From Tubulanus polymorphus (taxonomy: Eukaryota > Nemertea > Palaeonemertea > Tubulaniformes > Tubulanidae): DNA of 64,000 nt. Under the pieces are notes generated by a model, which worked only from the letters and a program-made list of their open reading frames with translations, had not been told where the DNA came from and made no database searches. Location: NCBI RefSeq assembly GCF_964204645.1, contig NC_134033.1, forward strand, positions 14,014,155 to 14,078,154. Reading direction: 5' to 3'. This document shows, one piece after another, positions 11,727 through 34,506 of the stretch; within the stretch, counting starts at the first letter, position 1; every line of letters begins with the position of its first letter. A program made the translations under genes and the position numbers.

Positions 11727-12154
11727 CTTTATTTACATTGAAATTATAACATAATATAACACTCAGTTTTATACATAATTAGATAGATATATAAATATGT
11801 TATAAAAGTTATAATATCGATGAAGGTGCCCGAGAAGCGAAATGCTTGTAAAATGGGTCATCTCAACACACTGTTACAATCACACAATCATGAGGTTTAA
11901 TTATGATATGGGAAATCGAAGTGTCGGAAGTTCATTCTTGGAAATTCGGGTCGGTTCTGCCTGTTACCCACACGTCAATTATATATTTGTTATTGTTCTA
12001 ATCAGTCTTTTTATGTGTTTTTGTTTCGTTACAGGATGAATCAGGTGATATGATGTACCCGGCCGATGAGCAACATGATCAGAATTTCGCCTATTTGATC
12101 ATAGACCCGTATAAACGACACGTAGCCGTGCTCTACCACAAGTTTACATCCTGA
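391..12154 (+). CDS. CFAP300: CFAP300 (C11orf70), cilia- and flagella-associated protein, C-terminal part
   Basis: Four exons join in frame: 391-554, 802-974, 1522-1588 and 12035-12154 (stop TGA 12152-12154), all with AG/GT borders. They give 173 residues. Family-typical blocks include DSGHI-like ESGHIRKCLD, the nearly invariant LFKHLCLGG followed by QYED, SLYKDL, and a C-terminal FAYLIIDPYKRH ending in VLYHKF. The human protein has about 267 residues, so roughly 95 N-terminal residues lie left of the window. In this family the protein is a cytoplasmic/ciliary factor needed for assembly of outer and inner dynein arms, together with DNAAF2. The last intron is 10.4 kb and carries an opposite-strand gene at 2316-3818 plus many repeats. 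A polyadenylation signal follows at 12476. The identification comes from recalled family sequence; the exon borders are read directly. Confidence 0.92.
640..768 (-). repeat. Dispersed repeat, single copy, about 110-bp unit
   Basis: In reverse orientation this matches the tandem unit in a DRC9 intron at 14655-14990. Shared pieces include ATCGTCCACACTTCCCATGTG, read on this strand, and the CAGACATTAGATATTTTATC block. It lies in the CFAP300 intron between exons 391-554 and 802-974. It has no coding capacity. Confidence 0.6.
2316..3818 (-). CDS. Single-exon four-transmembrane protein, function unknown
   Basis: An uninterrupted 500-codon frame, GC- and CpG-richer than the flanking DNA. Hydrophobic segments lie at about residues 39-60, 86-106, 110-128 and 248-273. 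Between TM3 and TM4 is a loop of about 115 residues with several cysteines and three N-glycosylation sequons (NYT 186, NLT 194, NAT 223), so this loop is probably extracellular. A short TM1-TM2 loop holds three cysteines. After TM4 comes a hydrophilic, Arg/Lys/Ser-rich tail of about 225 residues, probably cytoplasmic. The topology resembles tetraspanins, but I see no CCG motif, and I do not recognise the family. The gene lies wholly inside the 10.4-kb intron of CFAP300 on the opposite strand and shows no introns of its own. Possible origins are retroposition or a lineage-specific gene. The start at 3818 is the first Met and is followed by a basic N-terminus. Confidence 0.75.
   Translation of the reverse strand: MDCNNTTKLVLRRASLDHRHLRQKIPWKSLRRRVLINRSLIAGVGALLLVIAVAQTALSVKLVDRCRQHLHYTPCYRGGDPCSSMATPAFFGCAVMLSMFCALACASPRMLAILLFVITVSGIAMVVYQRSSPFLTGSGLFRAFIPTRVILTDLCDREAAFQRPDALMHSCWSELEASFRKCHKINYTHAILCNLTKSTPTEANFKFVRDDHHDQTHRPYSSNATTRDQLEMCFNDVSAHSKSHFIHYISITSLIGFVCAFLHLAGGGAIFFLDMKRRVIKTEIVKRQDAEGLKCPDQNHKRKISKEQQRINHHTAAAAETQLETMTSDRKISSTQSCDQLTGADSERFFEVKRKHASTGDTPVSDTSRNELRNSRSRSRESDNAQILLQQQKSPSSRRPRGGATIASAAGSNMGKKRRVNSGDVARRIGGENAGYAATDAKDRRRHASDAGPRRPPPNAQRTVSYPPRPLRTSRDMAVQISPESFFAESIDKTEDELPV
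3819..4574. other. Non-coding intron stretch (CFAP300), upstream of the nested gene
   Basis: No exon-like frame is seen. It should contain the promoter of the minus-strand gene at 2316-3818, but I could not pick out a convincing TATA box or initiator. Confidence 0.4.
4575..4841. mobile_element. MITE with tRNA B-box-like terminal inverted repeats
   Basis: The left end contains GGGATTCGAACCGATGG and the right end the complement CCATCAGGTTCGAATCCC, so both termini carry a GGTTCGAATCC block facing each other. Possible degraded 8-bp target duplications flank it: ACAGGAAA at 4567-4574 and GCAGGAAG at 4842-4849. It has no coding capacity. The right end resembles the right end of the 40800-41126 element, suggesting one family. 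Confidence 0.6.
4850..7456. other. Non-coding intron stretch with low-complexity patches
   Basis: Still inside the CFAP300 intron. It holds GA-rich (5312-5330) and CT-rich (5561-5575) simple repeats and a C/T-rich segment at 5780-6000. Frames here are short and not exon-like; I recognise no gene. Confidence 0.5.
7457..7553 (+). repeat. Three tandem copies of a 31-34 bp G-rich unit
   Basis: Copies share TTTGGGGTAGGTGGGTTGAT. The third copy reads GGGTGGGTGGG. Located in the CFAP300 intron. Confidence 0.8.
7684..7870 (+). repeat. Direct duplication of a 45-50 bp block about 137 bp apart
   Basis: The block containing TACAACTGGTGTTTTCCTAG and the following ATATT...ATAAAACCTAT is present near 7690-7735 and again near 7828-7870, with few differences. 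Confidence 0.7.
8116..8284. mobile_element. MITE with CAGT(T/C)GAACCTCGTT termini, mariner/pogo-like
   Basis: The left end CAGTTGAACCTCGTTTAATA and the right end, read on the minus strand as CAGTCGAACCTCGTTAATAC, form inverted repeats of about 24 bp around a 120-bp AT-rich core. A TA dinucleotide precedes the left end, but the right flank (TT) does not clearly complete a TA target duplication. The CAGT...ACCTCGTT end style resembles Tc1/mariner (pogo/Tigger) elements; that assignment is inference. It has no coding capacity. Confidence 0.7.
8965..9156. mobile_element. Long inverted repeat (arms about 60 bp), foldback-like element
   Basis: The left arm from GGCTAAAACG through GAAATATTTCTGGTGGTTTC to ATTCTTCA is mirrored by the right arm, from TGAAGAA through GAAACCACCCGAAATATTTC to CGTTTTAGTC. 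The loop is about 70 bp. Intronic to CFAP300; no coding capacity. Confidence 0.7.
10204..10403. mobile_element. Candidate hAT-like MITE with CAG(A/G)GCTGCCAA ends
   Basis: The left end CAGAGCTGCCAACC and the right end GATTGGCAGCCCTG are inverted repeats of about 13 bp. CAGGG-type ends are common in hAT elements, but the flanking octamers match poorly. The 62-codon frame inside (from 10222) appears to be a by-product of this element rather than a gene. Confidence 0.5.
11010..11365 (+). repeat. Minisatellite, about ten degenerate 30-35 bp units
   Basis: Units repeat the pattern CTCCTTACAGCTGT, then GGAACTGGGTCCACCTC, with point differences and length variation. Located in the CFAP300 intron; it generates spurious open frames. 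Confidence 0.85.
11649..11727 (+). repeat. (AAT)n microsatellite
   Basis: About 79 bp of AAT/ATA trinucleotide repeat with one interruption near 11681. Confidence 0.95.
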
Positions 12155-12475
12155 TGATCAGATATCCATCGGTGCCGCGTCCATTCGCCAGATGACTTGT
12201 TTTCACACTCAAACATTTCTAAGTTTCGGCAAAATCATCCTATTTCCGTTTGGAGCATAACAATCCGAAAAAGAAGTCTTCTGTGTACCGTACAGTGGGT
12301 GGACGAACTTTGTGGACGAACGGGAACATTTTAACTCGGTGAATCAAACCCTCATCCTAAAAATCGTCCATAGAAATGATCTGTGCTTTTTCAAAATACG
12401 TCGTGTATTTTATGTTAAATATAAGATTTATTTATTTTTCATAGTTTTATAATTCACAAAAATCGCATGTAAAAT

Positions 12476-12481
12476 AATAAA
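12476..12481 (+). terminator. Polyadenylation signal of CFAP300
   Basis: AATAAA about 320 bp after the CFAP300 stop codon, in an AT-rich 3' UTR. The convergent DRC9 stop codon lies at 12787-12789, so the two transcripts end within a few hundred bases of each other. Confidence 0.5.
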
Positions 12482-12786
12482 AATAATCAATTACGAACAA
12501 TTATGAAGCAAAAGAAATTTACTTTTTTTATTATTTATCGCAGAGCAGCAGGACGGACTTATCATTGATTTCAATAGAAATAAGCAAGTATTGCATTCAG
12601 TTAAAAATCAGCGATATTTTAGTGATGGAAGAGGTTTGCATAAAACTTTTATTCGATAAAATTCACTTTGGACGGAATTTTCTTGCATAAATAACAACAA
12701 AAAATCAATCAATTCGTTAATATGTTTAACATAAGAATCATTCGGGTAAAAATTTGAAACGAAATTCACTCCAAAAAGCGAATAGT

Positions 12787-15700
12787 TTATTTCTTCTTCT
12801 TCTTGCCCTTTTTACCAGAGCCCTTCTTGCCTTTTTTACCCTTCTTGCCCTTTTTGCCTTTTTTCTTTTTGCCGTGCGGCCCGATGGCTTTACGTACCAT
12901 CATCCCGCGCCACCACGACTGCACCTAAAAACAGGAACAACAAAATCAGCATTAGTCTAATCCATATTCAGAGTCGGTACAGATCAGTAATTCCTGGATA
13001 GCAGCCTTGTTAATGGCCACCAGCCTCGTCCATCGGTATTAGATATTTTTGAAGAAATAGCCATCATTATTTACTCAAAGCAATGAATTAAACCCGAAAA
13101 AATTAAATTTTAAAGAGGATGGGTGTCAAATCTATAGTGTTGACACAATTTCAAAGGGCAACCACGATTGAAAGGAAGGGGTCCAGACCATCGAGACTAT
13201 ACTCTAAATCTGCCCATGGTGCGGTCAACCCCCGATGACCCGCCTCCCGATTAAGCACCAAATTTCGTACCCTGATACACGAGTTCAGTTCTAGAGCTTC
13301 TTGTTCCGCTTTACGTCGAGCTTTCTCTTTCTCGATACGATCATCGACGACAACTTGTTCGTATTCCTGATACTAGAAAACAAAAAATTGTGAAATGCTT
13401 GATACACGTTGCCATAGTGATGAGTCGAAGGGATGAAAATTGACATATATTGTCAGGTGGGGCACGCAATAATCCGAGGCAATCAACTACAGGGTACCAG
13501 AGTCTGTATCGTAGTATCATACAAAGTTCGGCTTTAACCCTTTCAGTGTGTCTACACCGCAGTGCGGTGTATAAATCAGTGATGGATTTTGCAAGTGCAC
13601 TGTAGTGTATTGATGTAATTAGTAATTAGTATTTATCTCTATTGAAAGATGGCAGTACACGTCAAAAATAGTTAAATACTAGTAACTAACGATACATCGC
13701 ACTATAGTGGTATTTCCGTTATTCAACACACTAGGGTAGAATTAATCAAAATTTTCAAATTATCTCCAGCACCATAGGGAATTCTTTGTTCAGCAATGAA
13801 AGGGTTAAACTTACAATTTTTGTCAGTTCTTGAAGTCGTTCTAAATCTTTCGCTTTCGAAGCGTTCAATACGTCGAGTTCGTGCTGTTTGGCTTCGACGT
13901 CCTTGTCGTATTTTTCCATCCAATGGTCGACTTTTTGTTCGAGTTCGGTTTGATGTTCTCTCAGGTACGCTTCAATCTCGGCGTTCACTCGAGTTTCTTC
14001 ATCGATCTGATTACGTAATCGCTACAAATAAACCCGTGAAATCAATCGGGGTCCCTACAGCGCAGTCATCACTTTCATATCCCAAATTTATGCAGACTCC
14101 TAAATCAGTACTGCTAATCTCGCCATTGATTCGGTTGTTTTGAAAGCATTGTCATCCTGTGCACTGCTAAACTCAGTTTCTAATTCAGTAATCACATAAT
14201 TGGGTAAAGAAAAATATCCTGGTCCCAACTGTATTGATTTAATTGTAGTCTACTGTACAACTACAGACAATAGCCTATTTCCCAAAATTGAAGGTCGGAG
14301 TTTTGGGCATCTCAACAAATTTCCCTAACTACCGGTAGCTTTTTTTTACTTTCCCCTGATCTATACTCACTTCCATTTCATCTTTCAAATCTTTCTCCGA
14401 AAGGAAACATCGTTTTTGAGTTTGAGCTACGGAGACCTCGGCGCATTTTTTGATATATTTGCCCTCCATGTTCGTCTTGGCTTTCATCTCTTGTAGCTGA
14501 TCTTTCAGATGAGCGATCATCTCATTACGATTCTGAATTTCAACTTCTTTCTCTTTCTTGACGTCGAGGATTTTTTTCTGCAGCATACGCACCCTCTTGC
14601 GACCTTCCTCTTCCCTGATCGATACAAAACAAAAAAGATTGAAAAATCTACCGGTGAAGTTTGGACCATCAGATTTTGAATGTGAGCATCTAAAATGTCT
14701 AATGTCTCGTGTTTGCAGTTCATTTTCAATTAAAAATGTCTTGGGTAAAGTTCTGAACACATGTGAAGTGTGGACGATCAGTTTCTGAAAGTGTGCTGAT
14801 AAAATGTCTAATGTCCGGTGTTAGTAGTTCATTTGCAATAAGAAATGTCTCAGGTGAAGCACTGAACACATGTGAAGTGTGGACGATCAGTTCCTGAAAG
14901 TGTGCTGATAAAATGTCTAATATCTGGTGTTTGTAGTTCATTTGCAATAAGAAATGTCTCAGAAAAATTCTGCACACGTGTAAGTGGCGGATCGATGCCT
15001 GTACAAGTTCAAGTTGCACCCATACTCACTTTAGAATCGTGCTCTGTAATTGTTGCTTTTTAGATTTTTCTTGTTTCACCGCGTCCAGTAACGTGTTGTA
15101 TTTCCCTTCTTGCATAATTTCAGCCAATGTTCCCGAAACGACGCTCTCTAAAAATCCTCTGAAACAAATCAAAACGATGTCCTTAAATCTAAGAGATCAT
15201 TAGGTGATATCTAAATGGATGGTTCTGTCAGAAGGGGTGATTCCAGGCAGCGCGGAAGGAATGTTTTTTTGCAAACTTTGTCAAATTCCCCGAGTTGTCC
15301 CTGATTTTTTCCAAGACTTTTCTCATTCCCTGAATTTTCCAAGTTTTCTTCGTTTATCAGATCAATGGCCATTTAGAGATAGTCAAAACCATCGAATCTT
15401 TGAATCTTCAAGTTTTGATTTAAAAAGGAAATTTAGTTTTGAATCTTTTAAAAGAAAGTTTTGAAAGATTTCAATCATATTTCTACAAGGTAGCTTCACT
15501 CACCGATCACTTTGTATTTTCGATAGATTATCCGTAGTCAGCGGACTCTGTTTCATGCCTCGAGCGTGCGTGTATGTACTGCTGCGTAGATCACCCCCGA
15601 TCTGTTTAATATCCGTCTCCGCCGCGCCCATCTTCGACATTCCGCCCGGTTCCAGTTTCATTTTCTGTTTGTTCGATAAAACCTGTTCGAATTTCGCCTC

Positions 15701-16338
15701 GAGTTGACGCTGACTGTCGACCAGACGACTGATTTCGTTCGTTACAATCTGTAATTAATACAATATTTAATGAAACCCATCAAATTATGCTGATCAATTT
15801 CCAAACCCTGCCCAGAGATCTAGGCTACGCTACTTGAGGCATCATAGTACAAAGGGAAAGTGTTAATTTTAGTTTAAATGTTCATGTCTCATGATCTGTA
15901 CAAACCGGTTATACTAAACACTGTACCGACTATTGATGATGGTCTTTCTTTCTGTATCCATCTGGATCACTTTGGATTGATACCTCAGAAACATTCCCAA
16001 TTGCAATGATTTCATAAGCCTAAGACTTTCCTTTTCAAATTAGCTTGCGACCTGTTAAAGTCAGCCCATGCGCCAGCGAATGAACTTTTTAAAACTTTTC
16101 CTTCGTTGTAGCATTTTGACTACCGGGTACGTCATAGGGAGAAGGGCCATCTTTATAAGTGGTCCCCATAATAGATTTTGAGATCAACCTCAACCCATTT
16201 GCGACTGACTCTTACCTCATCTACATCTCTACCCTCGAATGTAACGGGCATTATATTACCGAGAATGTTTAACTGATCGACGCAATCCTCGAGAATCGAG
16301 GACACGTAAATCGCGTCACATCCGCGCAACGAAGACAT
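12787..16338 (-). CDS. IQCG: DRC9/IQCG, nexin-dynein regulatory complex subunit 9
   Basis: Seven coding exons in transcript order: 16338-16216, 15748-15504, 15158-15030, 14614-14371, 14021-13815, 13372-13271 and 12924-12787. All have GT-AG borders and together encode 395 residues (human about 443). Conserved blocks are the N-terminal [20 protein letters not shown], a long coiled coil with [21 protein letters not shown] and [14 protein letters not shown], and an IQ motif ([12 protein letters not shown]) near the C-terminus. A run of Lys/Gly ends the protein. In this family the protein sits at the axonemal N-DRC linker that regulates dynein, and the IQ motif binds calmodulin. The Met at 16336-16338 is preceded by an acceptor-like polypyrimidine-CAG on the minus strand, so a 5' UTR intron is likely. 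The protein appears complete and intact. Confidence 0.93.
13538..13804. mobile_element. piggyBac-like MITE with TTAA target duplication
   Basis: TTAA at 13534-13537 and TTAA at 13805-13808 flank an element that begins CCCTTTCAGTG and ends CAATGAAAGGG. TTAA duplications with CCC-type ends fit piggyBac elements. It carries ACCGCAGTGCGGTGTATAAA near the left end and a second CACTATAGTGGT-like block inside. Its right TTAA lies 6 bp from the donor of DRC9 exon 14021-13815: on the minus strand the intron starts GTAAGT then TTAA. A related copy is at 44450-44725. Confidence 0.8.
14655..14990 (+). repeat. Three tandem copies of a 110-bp unit in a DRC9 intron
   Basis: GT(T/G)TGGAC(C/G)ATCAG starts at about 14659, 14769 and 14879, giving periods of 110-111 bp. 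Each copy contains AAAATGTCTAAT and GTTCATTT(T/G)CAAT blocks. A lone reverse-oriented copy lies at 640-768. Confidence 0.85.
15250..15360 (-). repeat. Fragment of the intronic GTGGCCAC repeat family
   Basis: It reads in reverse the CAGGGAA/AAACTCGGGGAATTTG phrases that recur in USP9X introns (for example 47986-48275). It is a partial copy without a clear end. Confidence 0.4.
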
Positions 16339-16589
16339 CTCAAAAACTGAAGAAAAAAAAACATGAAACGTTTGTTGTTTGTTTGTTGTTGAAATTGAAT
16401 TTTTTTAGATGTTTCAAGTTCAAAAGTTGGTATTCACTATTCTGATTCGGTACTACTGGTGGTGCTGTGGTGTAGATCTAAAACAATTCATCCATAGACC
16501 TTTAAATCAGCCCCTCTTACCCTGAGAAACGTAGCAATTCTTCAGCAAACTGATTTTTTCCACCCCTATTACACTACTTCTAACTACTA

Positions 16590-16603
16590 CAACACCGCCG
16601 CCA
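16590..16603 (-). promoter_or_regulatory. YY1-like site near the DRC9 transcription start
   Basis: The minus strand reads CAAAATGGCGGCGG, close to the AAGATGGCGGC motif often found just downstream of TATA-less starts. It begins a five-codon upstream open frame (ATG GCG GCG GTG TTG TAG). The start position is inferred. Confidence 0.4.
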
Positions 16604-16640
16604 TTTTGTAACATGCACAACACATGCCACGCATGTAAGC

Positions 16641-16653
16641 GTTGCCTAGCGAC
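16641..16653. promoter_or_regulatory. RFX X-box-like site upstream of DRC9
   Basis: GTTGCCTAGCGAC matches the RFX palindrome GTTGCC-T-AGCAAC at 12 of 13 positions. It sits about 300 bp upstream of the DRC9 start codon, within the region shared with RPL35A. RFX factors are the main activators of motile-cilia genes, which fits DRC9. No binding is shown here. Confidence 0.5.
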
Positions 16654-17032
16654 ACATGTGCCTTGCTCGAGACAGATATCGGAACTTCTCGCCTCGCGAC
16701 TACCACTCTCTAACACAAATTTTTCTGATTAGTCATGATTTATTATTCTGTTATCCCTTTCTTCCTTAAAATAGCTACCATTTCGAGAAATATAATCTTC
16801 ATTTAATTGAATTGCTCCGAACCGGAGTACCCCTAAATACCGACAAAACCCCTTGAAACAAAAAAAGTTTAGAAACCTTTGGTCAATAAAAGGAAACCTT
16901 TGGTAAATAACAAAAAAAAACTTCTTATCGGTATTTTCTATCGGGGGTTTTAGTCGGTTTATGAGACAGTTTCAGGCGGTTTGTGTCGGTAGTTAGGACT
17001 GCCTGTTATTACCCATAACTCCCCGCATCTTC

Positions 17033-17067
17033 CTCTTTCAGAAATTCTATTTCCTGTTTCTACTCAG
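17033..17067 (+). promoter_or_regulatory. Likely RPL35A first (non-coding) exon with 5' TOP tract
   Basis: CTCTTTC begins a short pyrimidine-rich segment that ends at CAG before a donor GTACGA (17068). The next exon starts at 17309 after a T-rich tract and CAG, 15 bases before the ATG. A short TOP-bearing exon 1 is usual for ribosomal protein genes. The exact start is inferred. Confidence 0.5.
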
Positions 17068-17323
17068 GTACGAAATTATCGCTTTATAGCATGATCTATG
17101 GCCTAACTATCAAAAATAAAACAAAACGAATCTCCTATATGATTAGAACGAGATGTTTTCTTTCGAATTATGTGAGAATTATTGTCCGATGGTCGCTGAT
17201 AAGTTTTGAGACGACCGATATTAGTTCCGTACAACATGTACCTTGGGCTTTTCCGTAATACTTCCTTCAGGGCCGGTGTTTGCAACAACTATTTTATTTT
17301 TTTTACAGTAACGGTAGATCAAC

Positions 17324-19070
17324 ATGAGTGAAGAAGCAGCCAAGTCGATTGTGAGGCCAAACAAGACCAAGAAGGCCGGTCGGTAAGTGATAAGCTCTTG
17401 AAATAGATTTTCAGATCCAGCGCCGCGGGCGAAATCAAGATCAAGTCAGTGTGGGTTAGTGTGGTGAGACTGGGTCCACAACAACTATAGTATATCTGGT
17501 TTTTGAATCCAAGTTGGTCATCTTGGTCACATAACATCGACGCTGAAGATGTCATGGGCATATTTCATGCTTGCAAACAGAAGGCACCAAATTAAAAAAT
17601 TTGGTTTTTGTTGACGTCTAAATAATGTGCCCAGAAAAATCATCTATTATAACCAGTTCTTGAATAGTTTCAAAGTACCAGATAATCCCCACGTTGTGCG
17701 TATTTCTATCGAGTAAGTTAGCCTGTACGATTAACTGTACTGTCAATTATTTGTAGATTATATTGTAAAGCAGTTTTCACTGGTTACAAACGAGGTCTGA
17801 GAAACCAACATGAAAACACGGCTCTGCTCAAAATAGAAGGCGTTATCAAGAAGGAACACACTCCGTTCTACATGGGAAAAAAGTGCGCTTACGTTTATAA
17901 GGCTAAAAAGTAAGTTCTTTCGTCAATAAAACCTGGAAAAAATTGGAATTATGATAATGCCATTGACCATGCAATCAATAGGTGATTTGTGAAAATAAAA
18001 TAAGTTGTGTTAACTAAGGCTAAACAAAAATGATACCTTGTTTCTCCGCAGCGGCCGGGTCATTTTTGTAAAATATGATAAAATTTGTAAACAGTTCATT
18101 TCTATAGCGGCCGGGTCTGTTATGGTAAAATTGATCACGATTTTAAAAAAAGTAATGTATAGCGTAGATAGGCGGCCGGCCGGGTCAACATTTAAGCTCA
18201 GCAGAGTGGAGAAACAAGGTATCAATTTTTTTTAGCCTAAAATATTTCTCCATCCACTTGACATTGATTCACTCAGAATAATGAGTTAGACAGGAGCTAG
18301 CTACCAAGGGAACGTAAAAATGGTGGGAAAGTGGCCACCCCCTGTGCTGGAGTGTACATATGGGTTATTGGTGAACTGTCCTCAGGTCAGCGGCAAGACC
18401 GAACTCAAGTTACAGGGGCTATTCCGTGACTGTAACTACAGCCAAACCTGCCTAATCCAGATTGGCTTAATCCAGATTTCGGTCTAGACGGTCATTTGTG
18501 GATTGCTCACTAATATACAAGAAAATGATGTCAAGCAGATGAATTTTGTTGGTCCAAAATGATCCGAATTTAGCGGATTCTACTGATATCGGTAATCAGT
18601 AAGTTTGTATTGTAATTGTATTTTCTAGTAAGACGACGTGTCCGGGACACGACAAAACCAGTCGTATCCGAGTAATCTGGGGTAAGATCACTCGACCTCA
18701 CGGTAACAGTGGAGCCGTACGAGCCAAGTTCGCACGTAATTTACCGGCTAAAGCTATGGGTCGACGTATCAGAGTGGTAAGTCTATGCACCTTGAAGTAG
18801 TTTAAACTGAAATCCTTTAAAATGGAATTATCAACTCAAACTGGTCTCCATTCATTTGAGTTTGGAGCGATTAGTCTACTGTATCTATAAAACTTCCATT
18901 GTCTTTATTTATTATTGGCTAAATCAATCCCAATTTTCTAGTAGCAGCTTTGATTATTACGAGCTTGATTGATAATTATTGAACGAAAATAAGTGGCAAG
19001 TTATTAGTTTTCCTGAATTCATAGTGAATTATTTGTTTTTTTACAGATGCTGTACCCGTCTAACATCTAA
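17324..19070 (+). CDS. RPL35A: Ribosomal protein L35a (eL33), large subunit
   Basis: Coding exons 17324-17382, 17757-17909, 18629-18776 and 19047-19070 join in frame to 127 residues. Diagnostic eL33 blocks are [52 protein letters not shown] and the C-terminal RRIRVMLYPSNI. It is a structural protein of the 60S subunit. The human protein has 110 residues; here the conserved core is preceded by an extra lysine-bearing N-terminus of about 17 residues. The last exon codes for only seven residues, MLYPSNI. The gene is head to head with DRC9, with about 700 bp between the presumed starts. A polyadenylation signal directly overlaps the stop codon. No disruption is seen. Confidence 0.97.
18017..18238. 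mobile_element. Inverted-repeat element in an RPL35A intron
   Basis: Ends of about 30 bp are complementary: AGGCTAAA and TGATACCTTGTTTCTCC on the left, GGAGAAACAAGGTATCA and TTTAGCCT on the right. Inside are three direct copies of GCGGCC(GGCC)GGGTC at about 18051, 18107 and 18171. A target duplication is not clear. It is a MITE-like insertion with no coding capacity. Confidence 0.75.
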
Positions 19071-19075
19071 ATAAA
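19070..19075 (+). terminator. Polyadenylation signal of RPL35A
   Basis: AATAAA overlaps the last base of the stop codon TAA (19068-19070), leaving a very short 3' UTR, as is common for ribosomal protein genes. Confidence 0.8.
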
Positions 19076-20114
19076 GCTGTAAATTGAAAATAAACAAGAG
19101 AAAAATAATTTCAGATTCTGGGTCTTTTTCTTTTTGTTTCGGTAGTTCTCAATATTCATTTCACATTCTGGAGCTCGGTGGAGGTTTACCTTCCGTAATC
19201 AAAAAAGCTGATGAGTTTTCTCATCTCAGGTTTCGGACCACCTTTGTCTGAGGATTTCGAAATGGCAAGTACAAGTACGTTAACTGAGTAAGCGGTGATA
19301 CAGACGTGGAGAATAGATAACAGTTTACAACCCAATACATAATTTAAAGAAACAAACTACTTGTATGTTTGGGTTTCAAATTAACTACGGTGATTTTGGT
19401 CAATGATTACCGTAAGGTGCTGCCATCTCGTGATCACTTCCCTTAAAATATACCATATATAGACTGGTTGCCTGTCTCATTCGCGAGAGTGGCCGGTAAC
19501 CAGTCCAATACCGTGCAAAGCCGCCATCTGATTTCTTGGCGGGAAAAAGCTTGTCTCGTCGGTTCGAACCCCAATTACCTGCTTCTTTGGGACCGACCGT
19601 TTGCGGGAAGCTTTATAAGACCTGACAAATGAGAGATAGACGACAAAAATTAGAAAACATTTTGCATTTTGTCACGGACTCGACTCCCTAGCATCACCGA
19701 TAAACTATGCATGACTCACCAGTCGGCCTGCCACCAGAGCCAATTTCTTATAAAACTGTTTTAAACTGACACTCAATATCAATTTAATCGTGCGTAAACT
19801 TTTGGATCCCAATGGCTGCCGTATCTAAAGTAGTAGATGTGTACTTTCCTAAATACTAGCGGCAGCGCGGTGCCGCTTTCTTTGACTCCGTATTGAACTT
19901 TGATGATTAATAATTTATCGCTGAGTCTCACCCGGGGTCACGAATGAATGAATGTAGGTAACGCCGATGTGGTGGACTGGGTGGTTTCACCCGGCACGCA
20001 ACTAGTGACGCATAATCAGGGAATCCCTCCACCTCTCATCGTCTGCAGCGCGCGTCACTGTTGCTGCATACTCCATGCGCTCTGGTGGTGATTTCGCTCA
20101 GCTCGGCTCTCCGA
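19076..20114. other. Intergenic DNA between RPL35A and the SDR gene
   Basis: No gene is recognised. A short inverted repeat, GACTGGTTGCC and GGTAACCAGTCC, spans 19461-19502. A lone tRNA B-box-like GGTTCGAACCCC occurs near 19560 without a tRNA fold. The part close to 20115 should be promoter. Confidence 0.5.
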
Positions 20115-20121
20115 TATAAAA
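20115..20121 (+). promoter_or_regulatory. TATA box of the SDR gene
   Basis: TATAAAA lies 125 bp upstream of the start codon at 20240, predicting a start near 20145 and a 5' UTR of about 95 bases. This is inferred from spacing only. Confidence 0.5.
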
Positions 20122-20239
20122 TTGGCATTATTTATTTCCGGGTGTTTCCTTGTCACGTGACCGACCGTCTGCCACAACCGGCGAAAAGCAAGCGACAGCA
20201 TCAGCAGCAGCAGAAGGATCGCTTGGGAAACTACAGATC

Positions 20240-34506
<14,267 letters not shown>

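Noticed and set aside
17383-19046. snoRNA in RPL35A introns
   Set aside because: Ribosomal protein introns often host snoRNAs, but I could not find a paired C box and D box or an H/ACA fold.
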